DNA of 64,000 nucleotides from Corythucha ciliata. Taxonomy: Eukaryota; Arthropoda; Insecta; Hemiptera; Tingidae. This document shows positions 23,775-35,600 of the stretch, piece after piece (the first letter of the stretch is position 1; each line of letters begins with the position of its first letter). The translations under genes were made by a program, and so were the position numbers. The notes beneath the pieces were generated by a model that was not told the DNA's origin, made no database searches, and saw nothing but the letters and a program-made list of their open reading frames with translations. Where the stretch lies: contig CM075943.1 of NCBI GenBank assembly GCA_038030265.1, forward strand, positions 24,118,001-24,182,000. Reading direction: 5' to 3'.

Positions 23775-25617
23775 GAACGTATAGCTTCCCCCCATAAAAA
23801 TTTCGGTACCTTTGATTCGATGAGTTTCGTTCTGACCATATTCTGAAGTTGTTGGTTCATGCGTTCGGCAACACCATTCATTTGAGGGTTATGACTGATC
23901 GTGTACTCCATTTTGATGCCTCGTTCGTTTACAAAATTTTTCAAAAAAATTGAATTAAACTCGCCTCCACGATCGGTACGAATTCGTTTCACTTTGACGT
24001 CATATTGCCTCTCCAATTTACGTACATAGCTCATGATGTTGTATCCAGCTTCTTCTTTGGTTTTTAGGAGATAAACAACTGTGAAATGAGAATAGTCGTC
24101 AACTATCACCTGAAAATACTGTTGATTGTCCCAAGTCGCTGGTTTGACCGGTCCGTATACATCAGAATGAATAAGCTCTCCTATTTGCTTCGATTTTGAC
24201 TCTCTTGCTGGAAACGGTGTTCTCTTTGCCTTTCCTTCTATGCAAATGGAGCATTTTTGTTTTAAAATAGGTAGATTCAGCACCTTTAGGCCATCTCTTC
24301 CTAAGTGTCCGAGTCTTCTGTGCCACAGGTCCTCCTCCGTTGAGGTGAGTAAGCACTTTTTGTCTTCACCGATACGATCGGGGTCTAAAACATGTAATCC
24401 ATGACAACGTTTGAGGATTATACAAAAATTCGTACCACACAAAATCGAATGTTTTTCTTGCATGATTATTTTATGCCCGCGACTAGTTATCTCTGAAGCA
24501 GCTAGGAGATTGTGTTTTAATCCTTGTACCAATAAGGCTTCCAAATTTACGGTACGATTTTGGCAGTGTAGATGAAGATTACCTTTTTTAGTGGCGATTA
24601 ATGTAGAGCCATTAGCGATCCTTATTTTGACAGCGTGATCCAAAACGGTTACGTCTGTCATGAGTGGTTCAAGATCACTTTTCACCATATGATGAGTAGC
24701 ACCAGAGTCAAGGATGAACGAATTTTCTTTTAGCGGTCCATCACCGCAATTCAAAGCAACGAAACAAACTTCACTGACGAAAGCTTTGCCTTGTCCTCCA
24801 CGGCCATGACCTCTGAATCCTCTTCGACCTCTGGTCGAAAACTGACCCCTTTGACCTCGCGCCCCTCCTTGTCTGAAATTGTAAAGAAGTTTGGGAAAGT
24901 CCTTTTTAAAATGGGATGGGTCTCCACATTCAAAGCACGATTGAGATTGAGCTCTAAAGCCAACGTCATCAGCATCGTTCGACATTTTTCGGTTCCTGGT
25001 GGATAATTTCAATTCCTCGTCTAGTAGTCGTGATTTTACAAAATCCATTGTTATCTCGGTATTCAATGTTTCAATGGCTGTGATGACATTTTCAAAATTG
25101 TCGTTAAGGGACAAAAGTAGGTGGCATACCTTGTCCGATTCTTCCAGCTTGCTTCCCACGTTTTCCAATTCCCGTATGATCGAGTCAAAATGTAGAAAAT
25201 GGTCTTCCAACTTTTCGTTTATTCCACACTTCAATGTAAGGAGTTTCTTCTTGAGAGTTAGCTTGGTGAACACACGTTTCCTTTGAAAAACATTTTCGAG
25301 GGCTTGCATCATTTCTTGAGCTGTCTTAGCATCCTTTACTAGGTCCAAATGCTTGTCCGAAATGCATTGTATTATTGTAGCTCGTGCTTTTGCGTCGTTC
25401 TGCGTGAACTTTTCCTTTCTTTCTTGGCCCTGAATGTCCTCATATGTCGAGTTTAAGACATAGTGTACTTGCCTTTCTTCCAATATAGAGGCAACACGAA
25501 ATTTCCAATTATTAAAGTTGTCCGGTGACAACTGAGGAAAAACGAAAGGACCATTCATTTCGAAAAAAAGTTTAACGCGAAATTTAGATTTTTGCAATGA
25601 AATTACGCGCACTTACA

Positions 25618-25627
25618 GCCCATAACC
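25618..25627 (-). promoter_or_regulatory. copia primer binding site, tRNA-iMet-half type
   Basis: On the minus strand GGTTATGGGC directly follows the 5' LTR. It matches the first ten bases of the site used by Drosophila copia, which is primed by a cleaved half of initiator tRNA-Met rather than by a tRNA 3' end. The match stops after ten bases. Confidence 0.7.
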
Positions 25628-25787
25628 TGTTAAATTTTGGGTAAATCAAAGGTCTTTAACGAAAAGTCATTTTAATAAAATGAATTGTTACAAGTCAAAA
25701 CAAAGACTGAGAAGGGGAAAAATAAACATATGTGCAATTAACAAAACGATAAATTAATAGCAAAGCCATTTCCACATGACTATGACA
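25628..25787 (-). repeat. copia 5' LTR
   Basis: This 160-bp LTR is upstream in the element's own direction. It should contain the element's promoter. No clear TATA box could be singled out. TGTAC follows immediately as one half of the target duplication. Confidence 0.95.
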
Positions 25788-25792
25788 TGTAC

Positions 25793-27230
25793 ACGGCTTT
25801 ATAGAGTAAATCGCTAATTAATATGTTAAAATTAAGAAAATTCGCTAATGAAATTGACATAAAGCGCTAGTTAGCGCTAAAATTGGGACAATCCTAGTTC
25901 GCAGACTTAACTGAAAGAATCGCTAATTAATTCGTGGCTAAAGTTAAGAAATATCGGTAATTAATGGATGAAGTTGGAAAAAACCGCTAATTCACGGCTA
26001 ATATTTAGTAAAACGCTGACTCGCGGCTAAAAATAATGAAAACATAAATCCATGGCATCTGAAGGTAACATCAGAGCTAAAACTTGGAACATTTGAACGG
26101 AAGTCGCAATTGAACAATTTAAAAAAATGAAATAAAAAACTAGTCTCATAATTCCATCTAGTTACTTCTACTATATCGGCTTTGTATATGTATAGTTCTC
26201 TTGCGCCCTCGCTTCTGTAGCTCTCATTTTCCGCTATATTTGATAAAATAAACACTAATTCTTGATATCTGAAGGCAGCTTAGAGTAGAGAAAATTAGCG
26301 GCAATAAAAGAGGAATTCGAGGGTTCAAGAGGAATTCAAGACGGAAAATGAAAAAAATCTCTCATTTGCCACTAAAATTAAGAAATGTACACAAACTCGT
26401 TGTATCCGAAGGCTACTTCACCGCTCAAATACGAAAAAACGCTAATCCTTAATTTCTGAAGTTCATTAGGCGGCAAAAATTGAGACATTGCGCAAAAAAG
26501 ACGTTCTTTGGGTAAGTCTGCAGCTAAAAGTTTCGGAATTGCGCTGTAGTTTGTGGCTAAAATTTAGATAAATCTTTCAAAATAGGTACATATATGATTA
26601 CTTGATGAAACTTCGAGGCCAGAAGTGAGGAAAGGCGCTACTGCGCAGTTCAATGGGGCCCTCAAGTAACTAAAATAAGGAAAAAGTGCTAATAAGCTGG
26701 TTAGCGACACCGTGAATAAAAGTTTGAAAAAAGCGCTTATTCGCGGCTGATATTGATAAAAAGTAGTGCTAATTTGTGGTTGACGGAGCACCTTAAACGG
26801 CTTAAATTGGGAACAGTTGCTATAACGAGCTGTTCTTGTAGCGAGTCCGCGAGAAAAAGTGCCAATTCACGATTTTCGATGCACTTTCCAGACCAATCCA
26901 ATAGTGAGAAAGAGGTCTAATTCACGGTCACAGAAAACCTTGAAAAGCAGCTGAAATGGAAAACAGCGTTAATTAGCTGCTCTTGTAGCATGACTGTGGC
27001 TAAATGTTCAGAAAAAACGCTAATTCGCGGCCAAAATTGAACAACAATGCTATTCCACGGTTCAGGGACCATGGATGACCTTAAACAGCTAAATCGGAAC
27101 AATTGCTTATTATAAGCTGTTATTGTACAACAGAAGCTTGACTAAAAGTTTGGAAACATCGCTAATCCATGGCTATGTCGTGACAAACCGCTCTTAGCTG
27201 CTAAATAAACCCTATAGTGACTTATGCCGA
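25793..27230 (-). repeat. degenerate ~31-bp repeat field, minus orientation
   Basis: Units read as the reverse complement of the 11.4-kb array: CGCTAATTCGCGGCTAAAATT and variants, for example near 25920, 25985, 26015, 26740, 27018 and 27160. At about 1.4 kb this is the longest field of the family in the window. The copia insertion lies against its left edge. Confidence 0.72.
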
Positions 27231-27668
27231 TGGCCTTGCCGCGCGTAAAGGGGCCTTAGGGGGGGCGGGGAAAAATGCCGCTAGCGGTATCTAAGGACGC
27301 CGAATAAGAAATAACAATATCCAGCCATAGCAACCTCATCTTGCAGCATTTTAACACGGGTTCGTAATACGGCCCCTGTACGTTCACGGATACACATTTG
27401 TGGGGCTCGTGAATACGTGGCCTAAACTGTGAAAAACGCCGTATAATAACAATCGGGGTGCGGCACGAACAAATCATCCCCCTCAAAGTATCTATACCCC
27501 TTTCATTTTTTAATCGCGCTGGTTAGCCAAAAACATTGCAGCCACCCGCACTCACGAAACCAATTTTTCGTGCCAGAAATGGCACATTGACGCCTGAAAT
27601 CAGGTCCAGGAAGACAAAAACAAATGAATAAATGAATTATAAAATAAAATTAAAGGAACGCTTTACTT
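27231..27668. other. non-coding stretch, nothing recognised
   Basis: No gene or repeat supported. Confidence 0.45.
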
Positions 27669-27818
27669 TTTAGAGCTTTTCGTGGTATGTAGGAAGTTTG
27701 CAGTGATTGGAGCATTATGGTGGTTCGAGCTTTAATATGGTTAGTTAGAGCTTTTTATGGGTGGTATACTTTGCCGTGGTTTGTAACTTTATTGTGGTTT
27801 GGAGCTATGTTAACACTT
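27669..27818 (+). repeat. degenerate GAGCTTT/TGTGGTTT array, split by the long-TIR element
   Basis: Loose repeats of TGGTTTGGAGCTTT occur near 27675, 27735, 27752 and 27795. The same kind of sequence (GGAGCTTTGCTGTGGTT) resumes at 29644, right after the long-TIR element, so the element was inserted into this array. Confidence 0.6.
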
Positions 27819-29640
27819 TAGTCCAGGAGCAGGTTCGAAAATCGTGCACTTTTGAGTCGAGCTTTCAAACTTTTCACGCCGCTTTTGCAGGCGTGTTCTA
27901 GATGGCTGATGAGTTGATTTTAAGATTGAAGGCAATCGCGACATCGCATAGGATGGCTGTTATTCAAGATTGCCGTTGGACATTTTAGTATTTCCGCCGT
28001 TTCAGCGCTTCTTTCAAACTCTTTCCGGGTTGAAGCGCTATTAAGGACTACATTAGACTGCTCTGAGTTCGAAAACAACCATTGGAGCGATCAATTAATA
28101 CCGCACGTGGATCATGCAGCAGCTTCTTTTACGCGTCTTTACATAAAAAATGATTTTCCATGCTCGCCGAATTTGGATACTAAGGGCATCTCTTTCAAGT
28201 CCATTGCATTCCACCCTTGTCCTAGGGTGTCTGCAACTGAAATTTCCACACCACATATCCCAAAATTTCACGGTCTTGAACAGATCTGGAATCGCCATAA
28301 AAATTTCATGATGGAGTATCAGCGTGATGGAAACGGCTTTGCAAAAGAAGACGAATGGTGTCAACATGTTTCTCAGGTAAGCAAAACTGAATCAGAAATC
28401 GACATCAGTGCACACCGTGGAATTTCCTGGGCTGCCCATCATGCAAATAATGTAGTTATAGAAGGGCTTAATTCACCAATGACCACGTCCACAGCACTGC
28501 TTCCTCTCTCACGCCATGATCATTATTCGAAAATCTATCGACGTGTTGAATCCGGGGCAGACTCCAGTTATAACTTTCGATCAACCTCTGTTCAAAATCG
28601 CCAAAGATATTCATTGGAATGGTCCAGAGCCCTACGATGAGGACAAGATTGTGGTTATGCTGGGTGTACTAGCACACACTAAGATGGCCCTACTGATCAA
28701 CACATGGCGATATGATCATGATGCGCACTATCATGGAAATTCCAACAAAACGCGCATGACAATGATAGAGTTGGGGACAGGGTATTCTAACTAGGATGTA
28801 AATGCCACCTTGAAAAAGCCAAATGTTTCCTCAAACTATTTCTGAATTAGTCATGCATAAATGTTTCGATTATTTCGTAAAGAATTCAATATTTTACGTG
28901 AAGAAGTTTTTCTTGAAGTCCGATGACGACAATTTTTGGCTGGAGACACTTATTTACGCTAGTCGCGTGCGAGAAATAGGTCGGAAACGTATGAAATATT
29001 GTAATTATTGGAAATCAGCTCGAATTACGGCCGCCATATTGGTTTTATGGATCGGATCTGAACCACAAATTACGCCCTCATATGTGAGAGACACGTTCAT
29101 GAAAACATCTTGCGCAAATCGGGGATCCTCAGCACTTGAAAGGGAGTTGAACACGGGGCATAGAATACATTTGTAGCTCCACCAGCTGGGGGGCGATTTG
29201 GGGTTTGAGGCGAAATTTCAGTTGCAGACACCCTAGGACAAGGGTGGAATGCAATGGACTTGAAAGAGATGCCCTTAGTATCCAAATTCGGCGAGCATGG
29301 AAAATCATTTTTTTATGTAAAGACGCGTAAAAGAAGCTGCTGCATGATCCACGTGCGGTAATAATTGATCGCTCCAATGGTTGTTTTCGAACTCAGAGCA
29401 GTCTAATGTAGTCCTTAATAGCGCTTCAACCCGGAAAGAGTTTGAAAGAAGCGCTGAAACGGCGGAAATACTAAAATTTCCAACGGCAATCTTGAATAAC
29501 AGCCGTCCTATGCGATGTCGCGATTGCCTTCAATCTTAAAATCAATTCATCAGCCATCTATAGAACACACCTGCAAAGTTTGAAAGCTCGACTCAAAAGT
29601 GCACGATTTTGCTATTTTTCTTGAATCTGCTCCTGGACTA
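27819..29640. mobile_element. 1.8-kb DNA element with ~430-bp terminal inverted repeats
   Basis: 27819-28246 and 29212-29640 are near-identical inverted copies. The outer ends are TAGTCCAGGAGCAG and the inner edges GACACCCTAGGACAAGGGTG-like, ending GAAATTTC. CTT flanks both ends, a possible 3-bp duplication, and the surrounding GAGCTTT array is interrupted precisely here. Arms of this length and similarity point to a DNA transposon or a long-TIR derivative. The ~965-bp centre carries decayed coding sequence. I cannot place it in a superfamily. Confidence 0.85.
28246..28794 (+). pseudogene. remnant of an unfamiliar element protein (FDQPL motif)
   Basis: Two overlapping frames carry what looks like one protein, broken by a frameshift near 28510. 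The first frame has HRGISWAAHHA and then STALLPLS (about 28410-28510). The second continues with DVLNPGQTPVITFDQPLF, KIAKDIHWNGPEPY, then EDKIVVMLGVLAHTKMALL (about 28516-28700), after which similarity is lost. From memory this order (ISW..H, ALLPL, LNPGQxPVxxFDQPL, VVM.G..H.EMA) recurs in an uncharacterised family widespread in invertebrate genomes, but I cannot verify that here and assign no function. A frame from 28823 to 29176 may be further remnant and is less convincing. Confidence 0.45.
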
Positions 29641-32600
29641 CTTGGAGCTTTGCTGTGGTTACAAGATTTGCAATGACTAGGGGTTTTTTGTTTGTTTTTG
29701 TTTTTGGTTTTTTTGTTTTTTAATTTATAATATTTGGCACTGTAGCGAGATTCTGAAATAATAGTGGGAGGGGGGGGGGTTCTGTGAAAGGGCCCCATTG
29801 AGTTCCTTCCCCGGGCCCGAATATTCTTTCCACAGTCCTGTCTAAAATTGTTTCTTCTTCGTGGAAACTAAATTGCTCAGTTCCAAAAACTGGTTCCTCC
29901 GCCAATTTTCACCTCTATAGGAAAGCTGAATCCGCAAACATGGAAATGAACAAAAACAAGGACTCAAGTATATGTTCGGCAAGCACGGCAGTGTCAAAGC
30001 AAGAAACTGGAGTTATTCTGAAAAGAAATTGTATAGGAGTGTTGTTTATGACGATGGCTGGGGGAGTGCCCCAGAATGGCGAGAAACTATTTGATGATGA
30101 TGTGGTGGCAGGGGTAGGCTGTAAAGTGAAAGTCCGCCCTCAAGACGCCTACGCCGTGTTACAAATGTAACTCAGGAGGATCCCCCCCCCCCTACCCAAC
30201 ACTATTGACAAGTGTGCCAGGGGTTGTGATGAGCAATTTCTCACAGCATGCGGAGAAAGCGTTATAGAAAAACCGCAAATTTAACGACGTGCCCCTTCAA
30301 CTCGGCGCACCGCACGAATTTGAATCCTATACATATATCGTTTCCCCCTTATCATATTTAGAAGCCTGGAAATAATTATTTTCGCAAAAAAACACACCAG
30401 CCAACCGGAGGCTCATAAATTTAAATTACTTGGCATGAAATACAAAATAAACACGCACTAAATCATTCCCTTTTCTCCCATCTCTCCACCACATTTCTCT
30501 AGAAACGGGGTTGAAATGAAAACACATATTCCCTCGGAACGGATAATAGTTATTCCTCGCAGTCACGCGTTTCCACCTTTTCTTTTTTTTCTTTTCCTCA
30601 GCTGCAGCTCTACTTTCTTCCCTACAGTTCTCTCTCCTCAATCCACCGAACCATCCTAATTCCCTTCTCCCTTCATTTACTATTCAGTGAGCCGTTGTAT
30701 GCACGGTCCTTTTTACTCGACCCAAATTACCTACCGCGCACTTCTCTTGAACGGAATTGTTTTTTTTTCGCGACCCTCTCCACACGTCGTCCCGGAAACG
30801 CACGTCACTACATCCACGACGCTTCCCCAAGTACAAAATGTAGTTTTCTCGTTAAAATTTAGGGGTCTTGAGAGAAAGAGAGGGAGAGAGAGAAAAAAGA
30901 CACCGCAATTGAGGCTGACCTCGCAAAACTTACGAGGAGTCTTTAAACGGTCATTTAATGTTACAATAGCGACAGTACTGAGGCGGTAAGCAAATAGCCG
31001 AGTTACAATCCGTAGCGCCTTGTTTCCCCAGAGTGCTCACCGCATGTCACCCTGTGTTCATCACAGTCCCTTTTTAACGTTGAAAATGAATGGGAGTGGG
31101 TAAGGGGGTGCTGGAAACGATTTCCTTCGCTTCAGAGACCGCACTCGAGCAGGAGGAAAGTTCCACTGAAGGACCTTTTAATTTTTTTTTCTCGTGACCT
31201 TCTCTTTTCCTGTCATATTCCTTCAGAAAATGTTATTATGATGAAGGGGAGAAATGAGATGGTCGATTTAGGGGAAAAGTTACACAACTATCTCTTTCCC
31301 ATTTTAAATATTACGGAAGTCGCTGAAGAGTAGTAAGTTTTTCAGAGGGTGCATGAATTCGTGAGTTCCGGCGGCGGAGACTGCCGTATTTCTATCGGCA
31401 GATCGTCAAATTTTATTGCCGTTGGAGATTGAATGAAGGTAGGGGCCTAATAAACAATTTCTTAAGAAGGTATCGTCCTCACATTTCATAAAAATAAGCA
31501 CACAAGCCGAATTAAGGGTCCTTGAAGTCAAAACATGGTATCGATCGGCCAGTAACATATCAACACCCTCCTCCCCTCCTCCTCACACTCCCATCCATCT
31601 TGAAAGAATGGATTTCCCTCGCAGCGCCTCTAGATTGCCAAAGTTAGGTCAGTAATTTCCTGAATTTTCTTTTCGTGAAAAAGGGAACGACCGAGGGTTG
31701 TGAAAGAGTGTGGAGGGATCGACCCCTCCCCCCCCCACAGTAAATAACGTATCCACGAATCTTCAAGAAAAAAGTTCTAAATCTGTGGTACTTATACAAA
31801 AATGAAAAATGGTTTAGCCCTTTCTTTCCGTAAATATAAATCAAGTTCAGAAAAGAACTCCAATTTTGCAATCCCAAACTTTTCATTTAAATATTCTTTT
31901 CACACCCCTCCCTTAGCCTCCAGAAAGTCATGCACCTACCAACCAACTTTTTTTTCCCTCCAATCTTCGCACCTTTCTAGCGATGAGTTGAAAACACGTT
32001 CGGGACGCAACGCCCGAGGGGGAGGATGGTGTTAAGTCTCAACAAAGAGTTACCAGGATGAAGTGCAAACACCTGAACATAAATCAAAAACTTATTAAAA
32101 GTGTTAACTTTGAGAGCGTTGAGGGACGAGGGGTATTACCCTCTAAGGGGGGGGGGAGTATTCGATGGAAATGGCAAAAGGGTGAAGTGGCCCGTCTGAT
32201 GAGTGGTGCGAGAATGAAAACGCGTTTATTCCCTCCCCTCCCTTCACCATCGGTACCGTGAAGCTAAAAGTCGAGACCTCCCGTTTGTAATAACAAAAAA
32301 AAACTAGATGGGGAGGTGGATTTTCTTAATGAAAATAAAATTGCCCAGTACTCGAGCATCACGGTAAAGTTTGTTAATTTAGCGTTAACACCCCCGAAAA
32401 TATAATTAATTCACAGAGAAAAGGGCGTGTAACTCATCACTGGTTATTCAACTCCACCGACCGAAAACGTTTCCTGATTCAAGGATGCGATGTTTGCTCT
32501 TAATTAGACAGTCGCCAGTTGTGCTCGCTCACTCTCGACTTCGTCGTCGTCAATTCCACAGAGGAACAGCCCTGGTTTGCCCTTTCTCCAGCCGCTACCC

Positions 32601-35600
32601 TCCTCCCGCCTATGGGGGCCACATTTCACCGATATACCCGTTTTCCGAGTCACCCCCTTAATGGGCTATAATTTATCATCAAATACTGCTGCGCTGTGAC
32701 AGCATTCCGACGGGGAGCTCTCTCACTCACACTCACTCTCTCTTTCGGAAGGAGGGAACGTAAATTTGAACAACTGGGTGATTTCACTGAATTCACGAGG
32801 AGTCAAAGTTATTAATTTAATAATTTTCATTAATGAACGTTATGTAATGACGACGTTTTCTACTTGAATGATTCAGGTGGAAAACTCCGACGTCACGGTG
32901 TTTTTTCACTGTAAAACGAGACAGTTATTTATTAAATTCATCGATACTTGTTAACAGAAGCTGAAGCCGCGATACAAACACAACTTTTTTTTGCTCGGTT
33001 GTTTCAACCGAACAAATAAATTATTCCTTGCTAATTATTGGACTTTTGAGAGAAATAGTTGGTAATCTATAAACCAAAACAAAGGGTTTGTTAAGTAAAC
33101 CCCATAATCTTACAATCAAACATCTTATAGGCAATAAAATCATTCATAATCCCCAGCCGTACACAGTTCCTATGCCCAGGCCAACGAGTTGCTGGAGACC
33201 CCCCCCCCCCCACATCTTAAAACTGAACGTGACCAACGTCCCCAAAAACTCTGGCTTTCGTTACTTTCCTGACTAGAACAGTCCCTGTCCCCGTCTAAAC
33301 CGTTGCCTTTGTATAAAAAAAAAAACAACACATTTTTAGCCAAGTGTCATGTCGACGCTGTAAATCGTACTAGCCCCCCCCCCCCCCAGCTAACCACTCA
33401 ACCACCGTCACAACCTTACACGGATCAGGTAAGTTGAAAGTGTAAGCATTTTGCAGCAAAAGTAATTCCACTTTTTCTTCCCCCCGAAGATAAACAGAGA
33501 AGGACCTGTCACCAACAGGAAACCCCTTCACCCGTTTCAACTTAATAGAAAGCACAAACAAGGGAAATCCCCAGTGTTTGTTTCAGTTTTCAGTAGTACG
33601 TGACAGCGTTAACTTTTCCGCCTTTTCCACTTTCTTTTTAATTTTGTTAGGTACGGTTTAAAAAAAAAAAAAAAAAACCAACCCCCTTCATTGACACGGA
33701 ATGTCACTCGAGGGCTAAAACAAAATCAATCACGCTTCCTCAGGTTTTCCCCCATTAAGAAGACACAAGAACAGATTGCTTTGAGTAATTAAACCGACGC
33801 GACGGTCGTTCCCTAAACACTATCAGGGTCTGTAAATTGAACCAATTGACTCCCTTGAGTGACAAAATAGTTTTAAATTTGAGTTATGCCTTATTTTTTT
33901 GAGTTGGTTGAGGGGGAATTATAAAGGACACCATCCAGCCAAATCGGCTCAAACTCACCTTCCTTTATTTGTACCAAAAAAAGTGCTGCATGTAGTGTTC
34001 CCCTGTCCATTCCGGTATAACGGGAAGCGCGTGTCTCTTTTAAAAATCCAATTACACCCCTCCCCACCGTAGTCTCACAGTCCCTGCTGCGACCCTTGTC
34101 AATGTCAACGCTTCCAAGCTCATCTTTTGATGAAAAAAAGTGAAATATCGCTTTGAGGAAAGAAATAAAAAAAGGTTAACGTAATTCATTGATTAAGTCA
34201 ATTATAATATTTGTCTTTTTTTTTAACGTTGCGAACCATTACCAGCTCACATATAACTTTGTTGCCCCCCCCCTCCACGCATCGCAACTACACCGACCCT
34301 GTCAAGCTACACGCGTGACCCTTTTCACGCGTCCCCGTATTCATGCACTAGCCGTAGCTCAACTTCTTTCGCTATTTTTATACTGAGGGGGAGGGAGTTG
34401 TCATTTCAATTCTCGGTGGGATCTTGCGCCTGAAATACCCGACAGTCCGCAATAAGCCTCCTTTAATGCGGTATTTTATGGAGGGAACGCCATAAAGAGG
34501 TGATTTTATTTTATTTTATTCGGGAGGGACGTTATAAATCGCATTGAGTGGTTGACAAAGACAAAAATTGACTGCACGGGGGGAATTTAATCGTAAGAAA
34601 GCGATGATTGGGTAGTTCGAAATCAGAGGCGTAGTCAGGCCCTAGATAGGAGCTTTTTATTTTGAAAAACAGTGAAGCAGGCTCAGGGTTGGCCAGAATT
34701 GGCCTTGTACGAAAGAGATCCCATGAAATTTTAATTTCACTAATAAGCAAGCGACAGTGGTTCAATCCCCATGGCGGCGATGGTTGCTGAAATTGCGAAC
34801 GAGACCATACGGTCTCCGTCACCGTCAGTGGCTACGATGCGGGCCCTAACTTCTCTCTTTTAGGTACACGAATCACCCAGTGAACGGACACCATGTTTTG
34901 CACTAATGCCTAGGGGTCGGCTGCATGGTCTCGTTTTGCGGTCTGGAAGGGAGGATTTCCTCTATCTAAGCCCACGTTTCCTGCACCATCTGCGGCCTCT
35001 CGCTCCACAATCAAGCATCCTAATTTATTTTCCGCCATACTTTCCATAAAAAAAAAAAAAATCGTTGCCATATTTCGGCTGCCTGGTGGTACCATGACGC
35101 AGAGGGGGGTGAGGCATTTTGTCCACGCCGGCTGCTTCTTTCTGGCAAACCTTTTATGTCAAAAGTAATACTTACTTCCCAGGGTGTAATTTGTAATTCT
35201 AAAGGGAGTCTCGTCAGTGGGGAGGAAAAGTTAAAGAATCCAAACCCCCTCAAGCAACAGCACGTTCCTCTTCCCATTCTATTCGCTTTGCTCTCTAGAA
35301 CAGTGTCAATACAATTAAGGTGCATTCATCCCTCTCATCAAAGCTAATAGTCATAATAATGATAACATTCATCAGTAATAAACACGTACCCTTCGTTGAA
35401 TTTAAATGGAAAGCATTCGGAGACATTTCCCCCCTCCCACAACCTTTTTATTGATGCCTTAATCTGTTATATGCTCCCACTCAGCATTTTTTTTTAATTT
35501 GACTGTGAAAGCAAGGGTCTATTAATTAAATACAAAACGATTCCTGAGATGGGGGGGGGGGGCAATTTTTAACACCTGTGAATGCGTCCACATATTCCAT

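Larger units (their letters stand above)
22274..25558 (-). pseudogene. copia gag-pol polyprotein, disrupted
   Basis: The start was chosen at 25558 (Met of MNGPF), since a further upstream ATG at 25612 nearly overlaps the primer site and copia Gag typically starts this way. Seen in order: Gag with an NNWKFRV motif; a zinc knuckle near 24899-24940 (CFECGDPSHFKKDFP) whose last Cys is Phe; protease FILDSGATHHM near 24690-24720; integrase zinc region HRRLGHLG...CSIC; integrase core with HSDVYGPV, VDDYSHF and RTDRGGEFNS; and NGVAERMNQ. A hairpin insertion at 23619-23774 interrupts the frame. Coding then resumes with GCRAW and an acidic repeat region, the start of RT (AIDTKWVFKV, DVPTAFLNG) and ALYGLK. 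At about 22560 a deletion joins this directly, out of frame, to the end of RNase H (LYVDNMGAICL, HVDIRYHYIRDL, NPADLLTKALP). The YVDD catalytic box of RT and the RNase H start are missing. Confidence 0.95.
22084..25787 (-). mobile_element. copia-superfamily LTR retrotransposon, internally deleted
   Basis: Two 160-bp LTRs (22084-22243 and 25628-25787) begin TG and end CA and differ at only one position that I can see. TGTAC flanks both sides (22079-22083 and 25788-25792), a perfect 5-bp duplication. The element is transcribed from the minus strand. The order protease, integrase, RT, RNase H defines copia rather than gypsy. Total length is 3.7 kb, short for the superfamily, because a central piece of pol is gone. 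A 156-bp hairpin sequence sits inside the integrase region. Near-identical LTRs say the insertion is recent, yet the coding region is dead, so it was probably mobilised in trans or decayed by deletion after insertion. Confidence 0.96.

Noticed and set aside
23606..23787. reading the break in copia integrase as an intron
   Set aside because: The 13-bp flanking duplication and perfect hairpin show it is an insertion. Splice consensus at the edges is absent.
34739..34765. possible tRNA box B (GGTTCAATCCCC)
   Set aside because: The flanking bases cannot form a T stem, and no box A lies at the right distance.
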